From the NCBI GenBank assembly GCA_018806915.1, contig JAGKQI010000105.1, positions 1,054,001 through 1,118,000 of the forward strand: 64,000 nucleotides of DNA, written 5' to 3'. The stretch comes from Phytophthora colocasiae (taxonomy: Eukaryota; Oomycota; Peronosporomycetes; Peronosporales; Peronosporaceae). Positions within the stretch are counted from its first letter, which is position 1, and every line of letters starts with the position of its first letter. Shown here piece after piece: positions 1 through 10,174 of the stretch. Below the pieces are notes generated by a model. That model ran no database searches and had not been told where the DNA came from. It saw nothing but the letters and a program-made list of their open reading frames with translations. The position numbers were made by a program, and so were the translations under genes.

Positions 1-24
1 GGAAAATTTTGGAAGGTCTCGAAC

Positions 25-3000
25 ATGAGGCGATTCCTAGTGTTGGTGCTCTTAGGCTCCAGTGTATCTGCTCACAGCTATTACTTTGCCGATGTGTTCG
101 AAGAAACAAACCCAGTGCCCAATGGTTATGACTCTGGGGGTAACAAAGCGCACAAGGACGACAAGCTCGGGCAGCTTCGAGGGTTTGCAATGATCAGCTC
201 AGCTGACGTTGATGACAAGGGTACCTCTTCGACAAGCGAGAAGGCGAGTGAATCGTTGCCAACTGTGAATCAAGTGTCGTCAGTTATAGTGCCTTGGGGC
301 AGCGGCATTTCGACGAAGACGCAGAAGGATGATCACAAGGCAAATGCTGAAGGAGACGCCTATAAAGCTACTACAACCAGTAATACTGTCAAGGTGCAAC
401 CAGTTCTGGGCAATAGCAAGCCTCAAATTTCAACTGATGCGTCTGGACAAGTTATGAAGGCGCCTACTCTGTCCAACGCCAATGAAAGTCAAGCAATTGT
501 CCCCCGTGACGCCAACAAAACGTCCACAGACAATGCAACGATCTCGCGCGAGGAGAGAACTAACTCCACAAGTGAGAACAGGATCTCTCCATACAAGGAT
601 AAGCTAAACTTGTCATCAGTGAACAAGACCGATAGATCCACGCCAGATTCCGTCTCAAGTGAGATGAAGCATGGTCTTGACGTGAGCTCCTCTGCGTTCA
701 AATCACTCAGTAATTTCACTGATGGGGCGATCACCTCACCTATCGATAGAAACGAGAGCTTCAATGGCAGCATCTACCACGCTCCTATTAAACGCGAGTC
801 GGGACTTAGTGATGGTGACATTCGGAGCGATGTCCCGAAGAACCAGGAGAAGCAACAACCTGGAGATCTTTCTGGAACCCGTAATACTAACTTGACACTG
901 CATGAATTGGATCCTACTACTCCAAGTGAAAAGCATCCAGTCGCTTCATCAGGTCGAGTAGAAGCTGTTATTGTTCCTTGGAGACGAGGGACCTTGGACT
1001 CAAAGTTGGAGGCGAAAGACTTTGGCAACGCAGACAACCGTGGAAATGGTGGAGTTGGAGCAGAAATTTCCCCCCAAAAGGTCGAAAAGCAGGACTATGG
1101 TGCTGTTCTGCATGATACCAAAACGGAGAATGCCAAAGAGAAATCTCGCCTACCTTCCAGTCCCGAATCAAACTCATCATCGGACAAGACAAGTGATCTG
1201 TACGATCCGAAAAACAGCTCCACATCCAAGGAAACCACTGGATCAAGACTTGCTGATTCTCCGACTGAGCGCAATGGGTATCCATCTTCAGAGGACGTGA
1301 AGCAAGGAGAGAACGTGAATACCCCTTGGGAAAATAGAGCTTCCAGACCTTTGGACTCGAAAGCGCCTACATCCGAGCCAACACATAACAACAAAGCTGG
1401 TGGTGGAGAGTGGGGGCGTCCGAATTACGTGGAACCCCAATTGACCAGGGACTACACCGTGAATAAACGCCTCTACGTCTTAGACAATGCTGTCCCCATG
1501 GAATGGACAGCATTCTCTGATTGCTCGAGGTCTTCAATCGGAGCCTGAGGATCAGAAAAGTGGTGAATATCCTTCTGGAGAATCGAATGAACACGCTAGA
1601 GCTGCTGAAGAAAATCAACAACCGGTCGAGGCCAATGGAGCAAAAGGTGCCGAGGAGCCTGGTGTGCAAGCTGCGCCTAAGGATGAAGGTCAGCAAACTG
1701 GCGAACATCCTGTCGTGGCGTCTAACCAACAGACTGTTGACTCTGAAGAGCATCAACCAGTTACGTCCAGTACTGAACCACGTGTTGAAGAGCCCAGTGA
1801 CAACACTGCAGCTAAAGAGCATACTGTTGAAGAGTCTGGTGGACACACGGAAGGTGAGAAGGAACCTGTTAATTCCAACGGCGGAAAAGAATCTGCTGCA
1901 GCAAAGGATGAAAACCAAAACCCAGCAGAGCAGACTGGCGGTCAGTCTATCAAGGTATCAAGCGAAGTCAAGCACGAGGATCAACAACCTGCTGGAGTAT
2001 CTGGTGAATCCACACAAGTTCAGGAAGAGGGTGGACGACAAAGTGAACAACCAATCGGTAACGCCACAGAAGTCAAGGACGGAGTGATGACAACTATGAA
2101 TGTCAGTGAGGAGAACGTGCGTTGGGACCAAGATGACTGCGATCCTTGCGAAGTTCCGACCTTACCACCAACACTTGCTCCGATCTACCCCCGAGGGGAG
2201 GATGACTACATGAAGTACCTGCCTCACGTGAGCGAAACAACGGAATCATGGAAAGACCTGACAGAAAATCTACCACCGAAGCCGCCCACCAAGACTCCAA
2301 ACACGAGGAGCCCGCCTCGCGATGAGTTCATTCACTGCACGAAGATCATTGGGAATTATGGCGAAATCTACGAGTGCACGACAAACAATACGGCGCCACC
2401 AACTCCAGCACCGACGCAATCGCAGCCAGACAAGACTTGCATCGACGTTTCCGTCGAGGGGGACGCCACGTACTGCATTGAAGGACCCATTTGCAGCGGA
2501 TCAGACAGTCTCCCTGCTGGTTACTTGTGCCCCATCAAGGGGGACATCGCTGTGAAGGACTGCTGGGGTGACAAGTTACCGAGCTGGACCAGTGCAGGCA
2601 CTTGTGTGGCCCCGGTTAATGCCACTTGTGCGCGGATCAAGACTGGTGCGTGGGGGTGCGTCTTTGGTGAGCCCAGCAAATCTACAGGCAGCCCTGCAAC
2701 GGAGAAACCAGCGGAGACCCCATCAGGAACGCCGGCTGTGACAGAAGCACCACCAGAGACACCGACCCCATCCCCAACTGCACCGAAGACAGAAGCCCCA
2801 GAGTCACCGCATGAAACAGCCCCGGCCCCAACTGTGCCGAGGACGGAAGCCCCAACTAAACCACCGTACGAAGCAACTCCGGGCCCAACTGTGCCAAAGA
2901 CAGAAACCCCACCAGGAGCACACGAAGTGACTCCGTCCCCAACGGTGCCTCGAACAGCAACTCCGGGGCCAACCCCAGCACTGACCAAGGCAAGTGATCC

Positions 3001-3481
3001 ACAAAAGTCCACACCAGCTCCGTCGCGGCCGTACGACGCAACGCCATCTCCAACGAAATTCTCTAGTCAGCCAACTCCTACACCGGCGGTGACAACCACT
3101 AGAGACGGAACGACATATCCAACGACGACCGGAACCACGAAACCAGTAACTTCCCCGACAACAACACCAGAGGCGACTACATCGACGCCGGGTACGTCTA
3201 CAGGAGCCGATGCATACGCGAACACCGGCGCATCCGCTGCGGATGCTAACAGTGCTATAGGTGCGTCAACCTCAAAGGGAAACACCTCAACCAGTGTTAG
3301 TGGCTTGAGCAACGGGGCCATCGCAGGGATCATTATCGCGTGCGTTGTTTTTGCAGCTTTCATCGTGGGCGCTGTGCTTTACAAACAGCGATCGATCGCC
3401 CGCCAGCGAGAAGAGAATCTCTTTGCCGACTTGAGCGCCACTGGTGCACGTCCACTGGAAACCGACTACGCAGCGATGTAA
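25..3481 (+). CDS. secreted mucin-like, Cys-containing type I membrane protein
   Basis: The N-terminus is a clear signal peptide (MRRFLVLVLLGSSVSA, cleavage expected near residue 17). A long Ser/Thr/Asn/Lys-rich region follows, with a loosely repeated VIVPW/NTPW motif. The frame from 25 ends at 1548 while a second frame is open from 1487 to 3481, so the two belong to one gene. A 52-nt intron 1459-1510 (GTGAAT...GACAG), or an 82-nt one from 1429, joins them in phase 0/0 (1,134 aa for the shorter intron). A one-base frameshift is the alternative. The second part has acidic repeats, about a dozen Cys between 2130 and 2660 (CDPC, TYCIEGPICSG, GAWGCVFG), a Pro/Thr stalk of TEAP/TVPRTE repeats, a membrane segment (GAIAGIIIACVVFAAFIVGA, about 3314-3373) and a 32-residue cytoplasmic tail. 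This is the layout of an O-glycosylated cell-surface protein. I cannot name the family or its ligand. It converges on the next gene with a 65-bp gap. Confidence 0.75.
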
Positions 3482-3546
3482 TGCAGTGACCATCGACCCC
3501 AGCTCGTAATTAAGTAGCAGTAATACATGTGTGTATCATCCCATTC

Positions 3547-4936
3547 CTATCGCTTTTCATCGTCATTGTTGCTCTTCAGCTTCCTCCTGCTTGAATCCAC
3601 CCGGGGTTTGGCCGTAGTTCGGCTTCGAACGGGGTCTCTCGAAGCAGTGGGGACTGCTTTCATTGCTGGGCCCCTACTTCTAGCTCTCGCTGTGATTCTA
3701 TCGGAGGAAGGCGTTCGACTGACAACAGGAATTGGCTCCTGCTGCTTCAACAGATAGTCCAAAGTGACTCCGCGGGCGGTGAGTGCCTCCTCTAGACGGC
3801 TCAGCTGCGTTTGAGCCTGTGCCAAGGCACGTTCTGCTTTTTCGGCTCGGGCTTCGACAGCGTCGGCTGCATCTTCCGCTAGCTGCCTCAAGCGAGTCTC
3901 CTGCTCCTGTGTCTCTTTCGCCATTAATTCAGCTTGCTCTGCTTCTCGTGTAGCTGTTTCCGTAGCGAGCAGCTTCTTCTGCAACTGGTGCATGGTACTC
4001 TCCAACTCGGCCAGACGCTGCGCTTCGTGGCGTAATTCGTCCTGGTGGTCGGCGTTGATATCGCGAAGCTTGCGTTCGAGCTCTTCCAGCCTCGACTGCA
4101 AGTTCTCCCTCTCGTTGGTGAGCTCACCAATTTTGGCAGCAGTCTCTTCCAGCTTCTGTTTGCTTGCTTCTTCTTCGCGCAAGAAAGCCTGATCACGCTT
4201 CTCCAGTTTGTTCTGCCACACTTCCGCCATATCTGCCCGCTTGGCCTTTGCCTGTTCGAGTTGCTTCTTCAGTTGTGGTAGCAGCGCCAATTGACCTTGG
4301 AGTGTCTTCGTGCAGCGTGCTAGCTGCTCATTCTCCTGAATCGCTCGTTGGGCTTCGTCCTTCTTCTCCTTAAGCATCTTCTGGCACGTGCGTTTGGTCT
4401 CATCGGCAACGAGTTTGGCTTTCCTGAGTTCTTCTCGAAGAGAGGTTATCTCGTGGTCTTTCCCCTCGAGATCGGTCGTCAACTGGACAACTGCCGCCTC
4501 ATGCTGAGACTCGAGATCAGAGACTTGCTGATGAAGCCTGGTTGCGCTTGACTCCAACTCAGAGTTTTGCGTGGTGAGGAGTTGAATTTTCTGCCTCAAT
4601 TTCAGCTCTATAGCCTTGTTGCTGTTTTGCTTGCTGGTACCCGCTGATTCTCTTCCAGGAGCTGCACTGGAGCTCTTCTGAGCAGCCAAACGCAGTTCCT
4701 CTTTCTCCTGACGCAACAGAACGAGCTCCTTCTTCAGCTCTCGAGCTTCGTGAACTGCGCGTCGCATTGTACTCTCTACAGCTTTGCGAGCTTCGATCTC
4801 GGAACGGAGGCGACATTTTACCAGGCGCTATGAGGACAGGTCTTGTCATCTTTTGTAGAGTTCTACTGCAGTTGTATCAACTTGCCTCGATGTCCTCCTC
4901 GTGCTGTTTCCTAGCGCTGGCTGACAATGTCGACAT
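3547..4936 (-). CDS. coiled-coil protein with a GC-AG intron
   Basis: The protein is almost entirely charged heptad sequence (ELKKELVLLRQEKEEL, LESSATRLHQQVSDLES, LEELERKLRDINADHQ), so a long coiled coil. The C-terminus is basic and Ser-rich (RSRTTAKPRVDSSRRKLK). The open frame reaches up only to an in-frame TAG at 4828-4830, but that TAG is also an acceptor. Splicing 4886-4936 (MSTLSASARKQHEEDIE) to 3547-4827 across a 58-nt intron with donor GCAAGT joins phase 0 to phase 0 and gives 443 aa. This start is preferred to the internal Met at 4767 because the upstream residues continue the helix. Family and function not recognised; a structural or cytoskeletal role is only a guess. It is divergent from the cyclophilin gene. 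Confidence 0.7.
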
Positions 4937-5106
4937 GGTTGTTTCTTGACTTGCACTTGCTTGATGGAAATTGAAGCCCTCTTCTTCCGCTTTCTAAAGT
5001 ATTTGTGCTATCATCTCTAGACCTTCATCCAGTTCCGAGTGAGCTGAAAATAGTCGATAGACATGGGCAGCGTTTCGTTTCGTGCTCGTATCTCTCAACG
5101 TCAGTT
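4937..5106. promoter_or_regulatory. short divergent promoter region
   Basis: The 170 bp between the start codons of the coiled-coil gene (minus) and the cyclophilin gene (plus) must contain both promoters and 5' leaders. I see no TATA box and no convincing copy of the oomycete initiator (TCATTYYNCAWTTT). An upstream in-frame ATG at 5005 would add 34 residues to the cyclophilin and shorten this region. Confidence 0.4.
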
Positions 5107-6188
5107 ATGGCAATGAATGCTCCCATCAAAACGAAGGAAGAGTTTAAACTGGGAACAGATCATGGACCTCCGCTGGTATATCTGGATCTGAGTGTGGGGG
5201 ATCAGCCCCCGCGACGTCTGCACATCGAGGTGAAGCTAAGATTCTAGTCAATGGTGAATATCGTTAGTAAGCGTGCCTTTAAACTTCATTCTACCTGTTG
5301 CTGTCTGCCATCAGCTCTTCCACGAGGAACTCCCGGTCACGACTGACAACTTCCGGTTGCTCTGCACAGGTTGAGTCTATACTTTGAAAATGTAACACCT
5401 CGCCTTTGCATTGACAATACGTGCGGGCTTACTTTTGCAGGCGAGCTGAGAGGCAAAGGGAAGGTGAAAATGTTGTGGTACAAGAACACGCGCTTCCACC
5501 GAGTGATCCCCGGCTTCATGATGCAGGGTGGAGACATCAGTCACGGTGCAGATTCCACAGTTGAGCAGATATATCTAATCATAACATGACTCAAACGCTT
5601 GACGATATCCAGGGAACGGAGCGGGTGGGGTGGCTGCGCTGGGGACGGTACTCGAGGACGAGGTACGTCTGCCATCATGGCGTTATGTGATGAGATATCT
5701 GTCTTCATCAGTGCATTGTTGTATCTGCTACGACTTCGTTGTGTAACTACTGAGACAGAGCTTCCTGTACAAGGTTCGTCTTCTGGCTGGCTTCCTACCG
5801 TTCCTTTCGTCTGACAGCGTGTGATGCAGCATCAGGTGGGGGCAGTGGCTGTGGCGCACCAGAACTCCACTAACCGGTCGCAGTTCTTTATCTGCTTCGG
5901 AACGGTACGTCTCGCTCGCTCTTGGTTACCTTCAACATGTCCGAAGTTGAAGTTGACAGAATGATGGTCATTCGGCTGAACCTTCAGCCCAGTTGGCTGG
6001 ACGGCAAGCACGTGGTACTGGGGCAGGTGCTGCACGATGACTTGCCACACCTGGCAGTGTTCGAGGCAGAAGGTTCTGCATCAGGTCGCCCACTCAGTCC
6101 CATCGTGGTCACAGACGCTGGTCAGGCGAGTGGCGCGGGGTTCACACCGACAATTGCCATGCAGCGCGAACAGACCACGACAGAATGA
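5107..6188 (+). CDS. cyclophilin-type peptidyl-prolyl cis-trans isomerase
   Basis: Seven exons give 207 aa: 5107-5229, 5315-5369, 5441-5545, 5613-5662, 5759-5773, 5830-5904 and 5988-6188. All introns are GT-AG and every phase fits. It would catalyse cis-trans isomerisation of Xaa-Pro bonds. The active site is complete: FHRVIPGFMMQGGD supplies the catalytic Arg (residue 80) with F85, M86 and Q88; RSQFFIC supplies Q134 and F136; WLDGKHVVLG supplies W144 and H149. Length is slightly above cyclophilin A, through a 20-residue N-terminal extension and a polar tail. The fifth exon is a 15-nt micro-exon (SFLYK). No signal peptide is seen, so it is probably cytosolic or nuclear. The last 30 bases lie inside the inverted duplication. 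An earlier Met at 5005 is possible. Confidence 0.92.
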
Positions 6189-8088
6189 TCGGAACACGAC
6201 AGAAATTAACGCACTTTGTATTTCGTCCAATGAACGTCTGCCAACTCAAAATATCTGGTCATTTCATCTGGACACGGTTCATGCATGACGAGAGGCTACT
6301 GTCCAATACATTTATCAACAGTGATCATTTATTACGACATGCTGTATCCACGGTGTATGATGTAGCACAGGATAGTACACAGCCCGGACTGTTTTGACTA
6401 CATCGTCGCGGCGTGTTCCATTCCCACTTCTTCCACCATCGAGGTCACTAGCTGTAGCTGTCTGTAGCTGTCTGTAGCTGCCTGTAGCTGTAGCAAATGG
6501 CCCGACCGGAGGATGAGCTGTTACTGGACGATTTCCTGTTCCAGGAGACGGACACCTTCGCGCTTCCATTGCTGGACTTTGACCCGGATGGCGCACTGCT
6601 GACCCCCTCTGAGCTGGCCATGAGCCAGACGCATCTGCAACAGACACAGCTCCTGCCTTTTCCTTCGATGGACAGCGACGTCGACCATAGCAGAAGCAAC
6701 AGCCAACAACCACCAAGTCCCGTGAGTACTGACGGCGGTAACACAGATGCTGAGGTGTCCACGCCCCCACCAGCTTTCGTACAACAGCAGTCGGCGGTTT
6801 GCTCTTCAGAAATGGACGCAGTCTCGTCACCTGCCGCCAGAATGCCGCTGCTGAGCTCCTCCATGACAGCCCATTCGCCTCTGCCCAGCGACCAGAAGCT
6901 ATTGATGTCTACATGTAGAACCAGCAGCAGCAACAACCACAGCAATAGCCAGAGCACCAATACGACTGCATCTTCTACTACGGCCAGACCGACGCAGCTC
7001 AGTAAGATGCTGCCAACGCCAGCACCCACAGCGTTTCCGGGTGCGCTGCCATACGCCATGCCTGTGGCCTATTTCCCGCCGGTACTCAACGCCAACCAGA
7101 AGAGGCCGCTGCCGCAGGTTTTACCTGGAGCGAGCTCTCCGTCGTCTTGTATAGCAACCACCGACGTCTGTGCTTCTCCTGCTGCTGCTGCTTCCACCGA
7201 CAATGACCCGAACGCCAAAAAGTCCAAGCGCGAGATCCGCCAGATGAAGAACCGCGAGAGCGCCAACAAGAGCCGTTTGCGTCGCAAAGCGCAGCTCTCA
7301 ATGCTGACGACCGAGGTGTCGGAGCTCAAGAAGAAGGAGCAGGAGCTGCAGACCATCATCGCCGGCCTGCGAGCGGAGAACAAGTCGCCGCTGGACCAGA
7401 ACACGTTCCTGCGCTCGCTGGTGACGAGCTTCAAGCAGGAGCCACCGTCGTCTTCGAGCAGCCACCAGATGACTGCTGCGTTCGCGTCGTTGCCTCCGCC
7501 GGTGGAGCAGAGCTGCGTGGCTCTGAATATGCTGGAGAGCGGCCAGAAGATGGAAGTGGACGACGAGCCACAGACTGCAGAGGTGGACTTGGCCATGGCG
7601 CGGCCTGGCAAGCGGCGGGCCGTGACATCCACGCTGTCGACGGCGAGTCTGGCGGTGTGTGCGTCGGTGTTCGGGATCACGATTTTCGCTGACTACGACG
7701 GCGGTGCGGTGGACTCCGGCAACATCCGCAGTGTAGGTCGCGTACTGCACGAGGCGCAGACGGCGTGCGGCATGGAACGGTGCTCGTCTGAAGCGTCGAC
7801 GTCTGTGGTGGGATTCTTGGTGACGGCTGTGAGGTCGTGGTGGCAGTTCGTGTCGTCTTCGGAGCTGGTGTTCGGTGTGCTGCTGAACGTGCTGTCCTTC
7901 GTTGCCATCGTGGTGCTGTATCAGCTGTGGCAGTCACACTCGGAGGGTGAGTGGTCCTGGAAGTGTCCGATGTCGTTGAAGTCTGAGCGTCTTGATGCTC
8001 GGCGTCATGCACAATTATTATCACCCAGTTCTACTTCACGGGGCGAAAAGAAGCGGATCGGAAACGGGCTTGATGTCCGGCTTCGAGA
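6159..8088. repeat. left arm of a 1.9-kb inverted duplication
   Basis: This stretch recurs in inverted orientation at 13062-14958 with only scattered differences. It starts inside the last cyclophilin exon (ATGCAGCGCGAA...) and ends near the bZIP 3' end (CTTCGAGA). It includes 308 bp of non-coding sequence (6189-6496) with a CTGTAGCTGT short tandem repeat just before the bZIP start. The right arm lacks 8 bp and 25 bp relative to this one. Because this arm holds the genuine cyclophilin 3' end, it is probably the parental copy. Confidence 0.9.
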
Positions 8089-8131
8089 CAAACTTCATAG
8101 CAAGAGCAGCGCCCGGAATGCGGTTCTGTAG
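6497..8131 (+). CDS. membrane-anchored bZIP transcription factor (copy 1)
   Basis: 544 aa without introns. The N-terminus is acidic (PEDELLLDDFLFQETD), followed by Ser/Asn/Gln-rich sequence. A bZIP domain starts near residue 239: the basic region REIRQMKNRESANKSRLRRK has the canonical N-x7-R, followed by leucines every seven residues. C-terminal of it are two hydrophobic segments, about 378-398 (STASLAVCASVFGITIFA) and 454-479 (LVFGVLLNVLSFVAIVVLYQ). This resembles membrane-tethered bZIP factors such as ATF6, the CREB3 group or plant bZIP28, which are released by proteolysis; that mode of control is inferred. Residue 298 (codon 7388-7390) is Pro where copy 2 has Leu, at a zipper heptad position. 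The start follows a CTGTAGCTG repeat and is the only Met giving the acidic N-terminus. Confidence 0.85.
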   Translation: MARPEDELLLDDFLFQETDTFALPLLDFDPDGALLTPSELAMSQTHLQQTQLLPFPSMDSDVDHSRSNSQQPPSPVSTDGGNTDAEVSTPPPAFVQQQSAVCSSEMDAVSSPAARMPLLSSSMTAHSPLPSDQKLLMSTCRTSSSNNHSNSQSTNTTASSTTARPTQLSKMLPTPAPTAFPGALPYAMPVAYFPPVLNANQKRPLPQVLPGASSPSSCIATTDVCASPAAAASTDNDPNAKKSKREIRQMKNRESANKSRLRRKAQLSMLTTEVSELKKKEQELQTIIAGLRAENKSPLDQNTFLRSLVTSFKQEPPSSSSSHQMTAAFASLPPPVEQSCVALNMLESGQKMEVDDEPQTAEVDLAMARPGKRRAVTSTLSTASLAVCASVFGITIFADYDGGAVDSGNIRSVGRVLHEAQTACGMERCSSEASTSVVGFLVTAVRSWWQFVSSSELVFGVLLNVLSFVAIVVLYQLWQSHSEGEWSWKCPMSLKSERLDARRHAQLLSPSSTSRGEKKRIGNGLDVRLRDKLHSKSSARNAVL

Positions 8132-8293
8132 TGCAGTCCGTTGTATCTGCATAATTTATTTCTCCACGTAATCAATTCCACTTGAAGTGTTAAATGTATC
8201 TACATGTCATCCTGGGATGTTGCTGACGTGAGAGTCATATTGGAGTCCCGCATCGGATAACAAAAACAGCTTCTAAGCAGAACCACCAGGAAA

Positions 8294-9977
8294 TTATTTA
8301 CTTGTACCGGTAGTTGCAGGACGATCACTCTCCGTCGTCTTGCGCTCTAATGTCCGTGCAAGGAGGGCCAACGCACGCGTCATAGCTTCACGCTCGCTCG
8401 TGCGGGAGGACTTTGTCTGCATGCTTAATACAGCACGCATCTCCGACTCTTTACTATCAGGCTCTAGCTCAATGAAGGCGGCCTCAGGATAAATGCCTCG
8501 GATCACCTCCTCGACCTCTTGCACCTCCTTCTCAACCAAACGAGTCACATCCTCAGCGTACCACGCAAGAATGAGAGGTAAGTCGTTCTCTAAATCTTTT
8601 GTCTCCAAGAAAACTGGCTTGTACCTATCGAGGAAAACCACGTAAACATCATCAGTGTCAACGTGTACACAGGAATTGGATCACGGCGCGTACATTCGCA
8701 GCAGTTTCGCCGCCAGATACGTGCCATCAAAATCGACCTCAGCCTGCACACACATAGCCACGAGTGTCAGATCGTATCGCTTTAGGAGCACAAGTAGTTC
8801 TACGTTACTATCGATTCCGTACCTTGTAGCTGAATGTCGACGGACCAACCCACTGTGACTGAACAGCGTACACGTTGTCAATGGACGGGCGCGCTAGCAG
8901 CAGCTCACGAATACCCTTCTCGATTTCGGGCTCCACCGACTGACCCAGTAGGAACTTCTGATTAAGGCGGATGAGCGACACAGCGACGCCGCCTAGAAGA
9001 ACACCAATAGAAATACTTGCGAGACTATCCCACAACGGGTTGCCTGTAATGTGGCTAGCTCCGATGCCACATGCAGCCATGATAACACCCGTGCAGGCCG
9101 ACATGTCCTCCAGCAACACAGCCATCATAAATGGGTCCTTGGTACGCTTCACATGTTGATAAAACGACATGTTCTTGGGCTTGGAGGCTAGTAAGTCCTG
9201 CACTGACCGCTTCAACACCCAACCGTCAATGCTGAACGAGGCTGCGAGCACACACCAGACCTCCCACGACAAAATAAGCTCTTTCGGAGGCTCCAAAATG
9301 GATTGGATTCCATGGAAAATAGTCACCCCAGAGCCTAGCCAGAAGATTCCCAGTGCCGAAATGAGTGACCAAAAGTACGCAGCGCGTCCGTATCCGTACT
9401 GGTGCTTTTTGTCTGGTACACCTGATGCCTGCTTTAAGCCTAGGATGAGAATGGCCTGATTACCAGTGTCTACGAGCGAATGGATCGCCTCCGAGAGCAT
9501 GGCACTGGAGCCAGTCTTAAGCCAGGCCAATACTTTGAGCGTCGTGATGGCTGTGTTGCCTGCCATAGCTCTAAACACCACATCGCGCGATGTGGAGCGA
9601 TATACTTTTCCTGGGAAATAGGCCTTATTGATGTCTGTTCGTGGCTTCGGCATGGGGTACGTCGGTTCTACGATCTTCGTCAGGAAAGGTTCGTCCTCTT
9701 CTTCGTCCTTCTTCTTTCCTACTGGTATTGTGACTTTCTCCTTTTCTTTTGCTGCGTTGTCGTTATAGGGCACAGCTGACGACAGCCATCGGAATGATGG
9801 TGGCTGCGTCAGGAAGAGCGACTGGCGATTGCGGAATGGCGGTAAACTCGGCAGTGGCGAGCGTCTCAGAGAGGCACAAGCGAGACCTCGCAACCTCTGG
9901 GCATGACTCACCATTGGCCGTGCCGTACGCAGAGCGCGTAAAGAGCCCAACATGGCCACAGACGTCCCAAGACCCAA
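8294..9977 (-). CDS. SLC30A9/ZnT9-like cation diffusion facilitator, mitochondrial zinc transporter
   Basis: Three exons read on the minus strand: 9977-8823, 8743-8694 and 8624-8294, giving 511 aa with GT-AG introns of 79 and 69 nt. The N-terminus is Arg/Ser-rich and amphipathic (LRALRTARPMVSHAQRLRG), as in a mitochondrial presequence. The CDF membrane domain follows: MLSEAIHSLVDTGNQAILIL, a KKHQYGYGRAAYFWSL loop, then DPFMMAVLLEDMSACTGVI and ITGNPLWDSLASISIGVLLG. The C-terminal domain (VEPEIEKGI, AEVDFDGTYLAAKLL) and helical tail match the ZnT9 subfamily, which has been described as a mitochondrial zinc exporter. Splicing replaces an in-frame TGA after MYAP and restores the conserved C-terminus. 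The next Met downstream (9953) is an alternative start. It converges on bZIP copy 1 and is divergent from the DENN gene. Confidence 0.88.
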
Positions 9978-10174
9978 AGAGCTCGAATGGTGTTGGGTGA
10001 CGCTAATGTCGTCGCCAGATTGACCTCAGGTTTTCAGTGATGTGCTGCACACTAAAATAAAAAAATCTCCATGGGTTTTTATAGTAAGTGCGAATATCAG
10101 GAGTATACTCAATGCAAGTCAAAAGATGTTTCCGTATCAACCAAAAAGCACAGGAAGGAGCTTCATTGACCGTC
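9978..10174. promoter_or_regulatory. short divergent promoter region
   Basis: The 197 bp between the SLC30A9-like start codon (minus) and the DENN start codon (plus) have to hold both promoters. No recognisable core element was found, so this is assigned from position only. Confidence 0.35.

Noticed and set aside
1477..1510. 34-nt intron (GTCTTAG...GACAG) as the cause of the mucin frame change
   Set aside because: Too short for spliceosomal splicing; longer in-phase options at 1429 or 1459 exist.
7069..7680. Antisense frames of about 200 codons opposite both bZIP copies
   Set aside because: They mirror the GC-rich bZIP coding frame and are present in both duplication arms only because the arms are duplicated.
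8681..8881. Independent small gene on the minus strand (AEVDFDGTYLAAK frame)
   Set aside because: It is the middle exon of the SLC30A9-like gene read through its introns.
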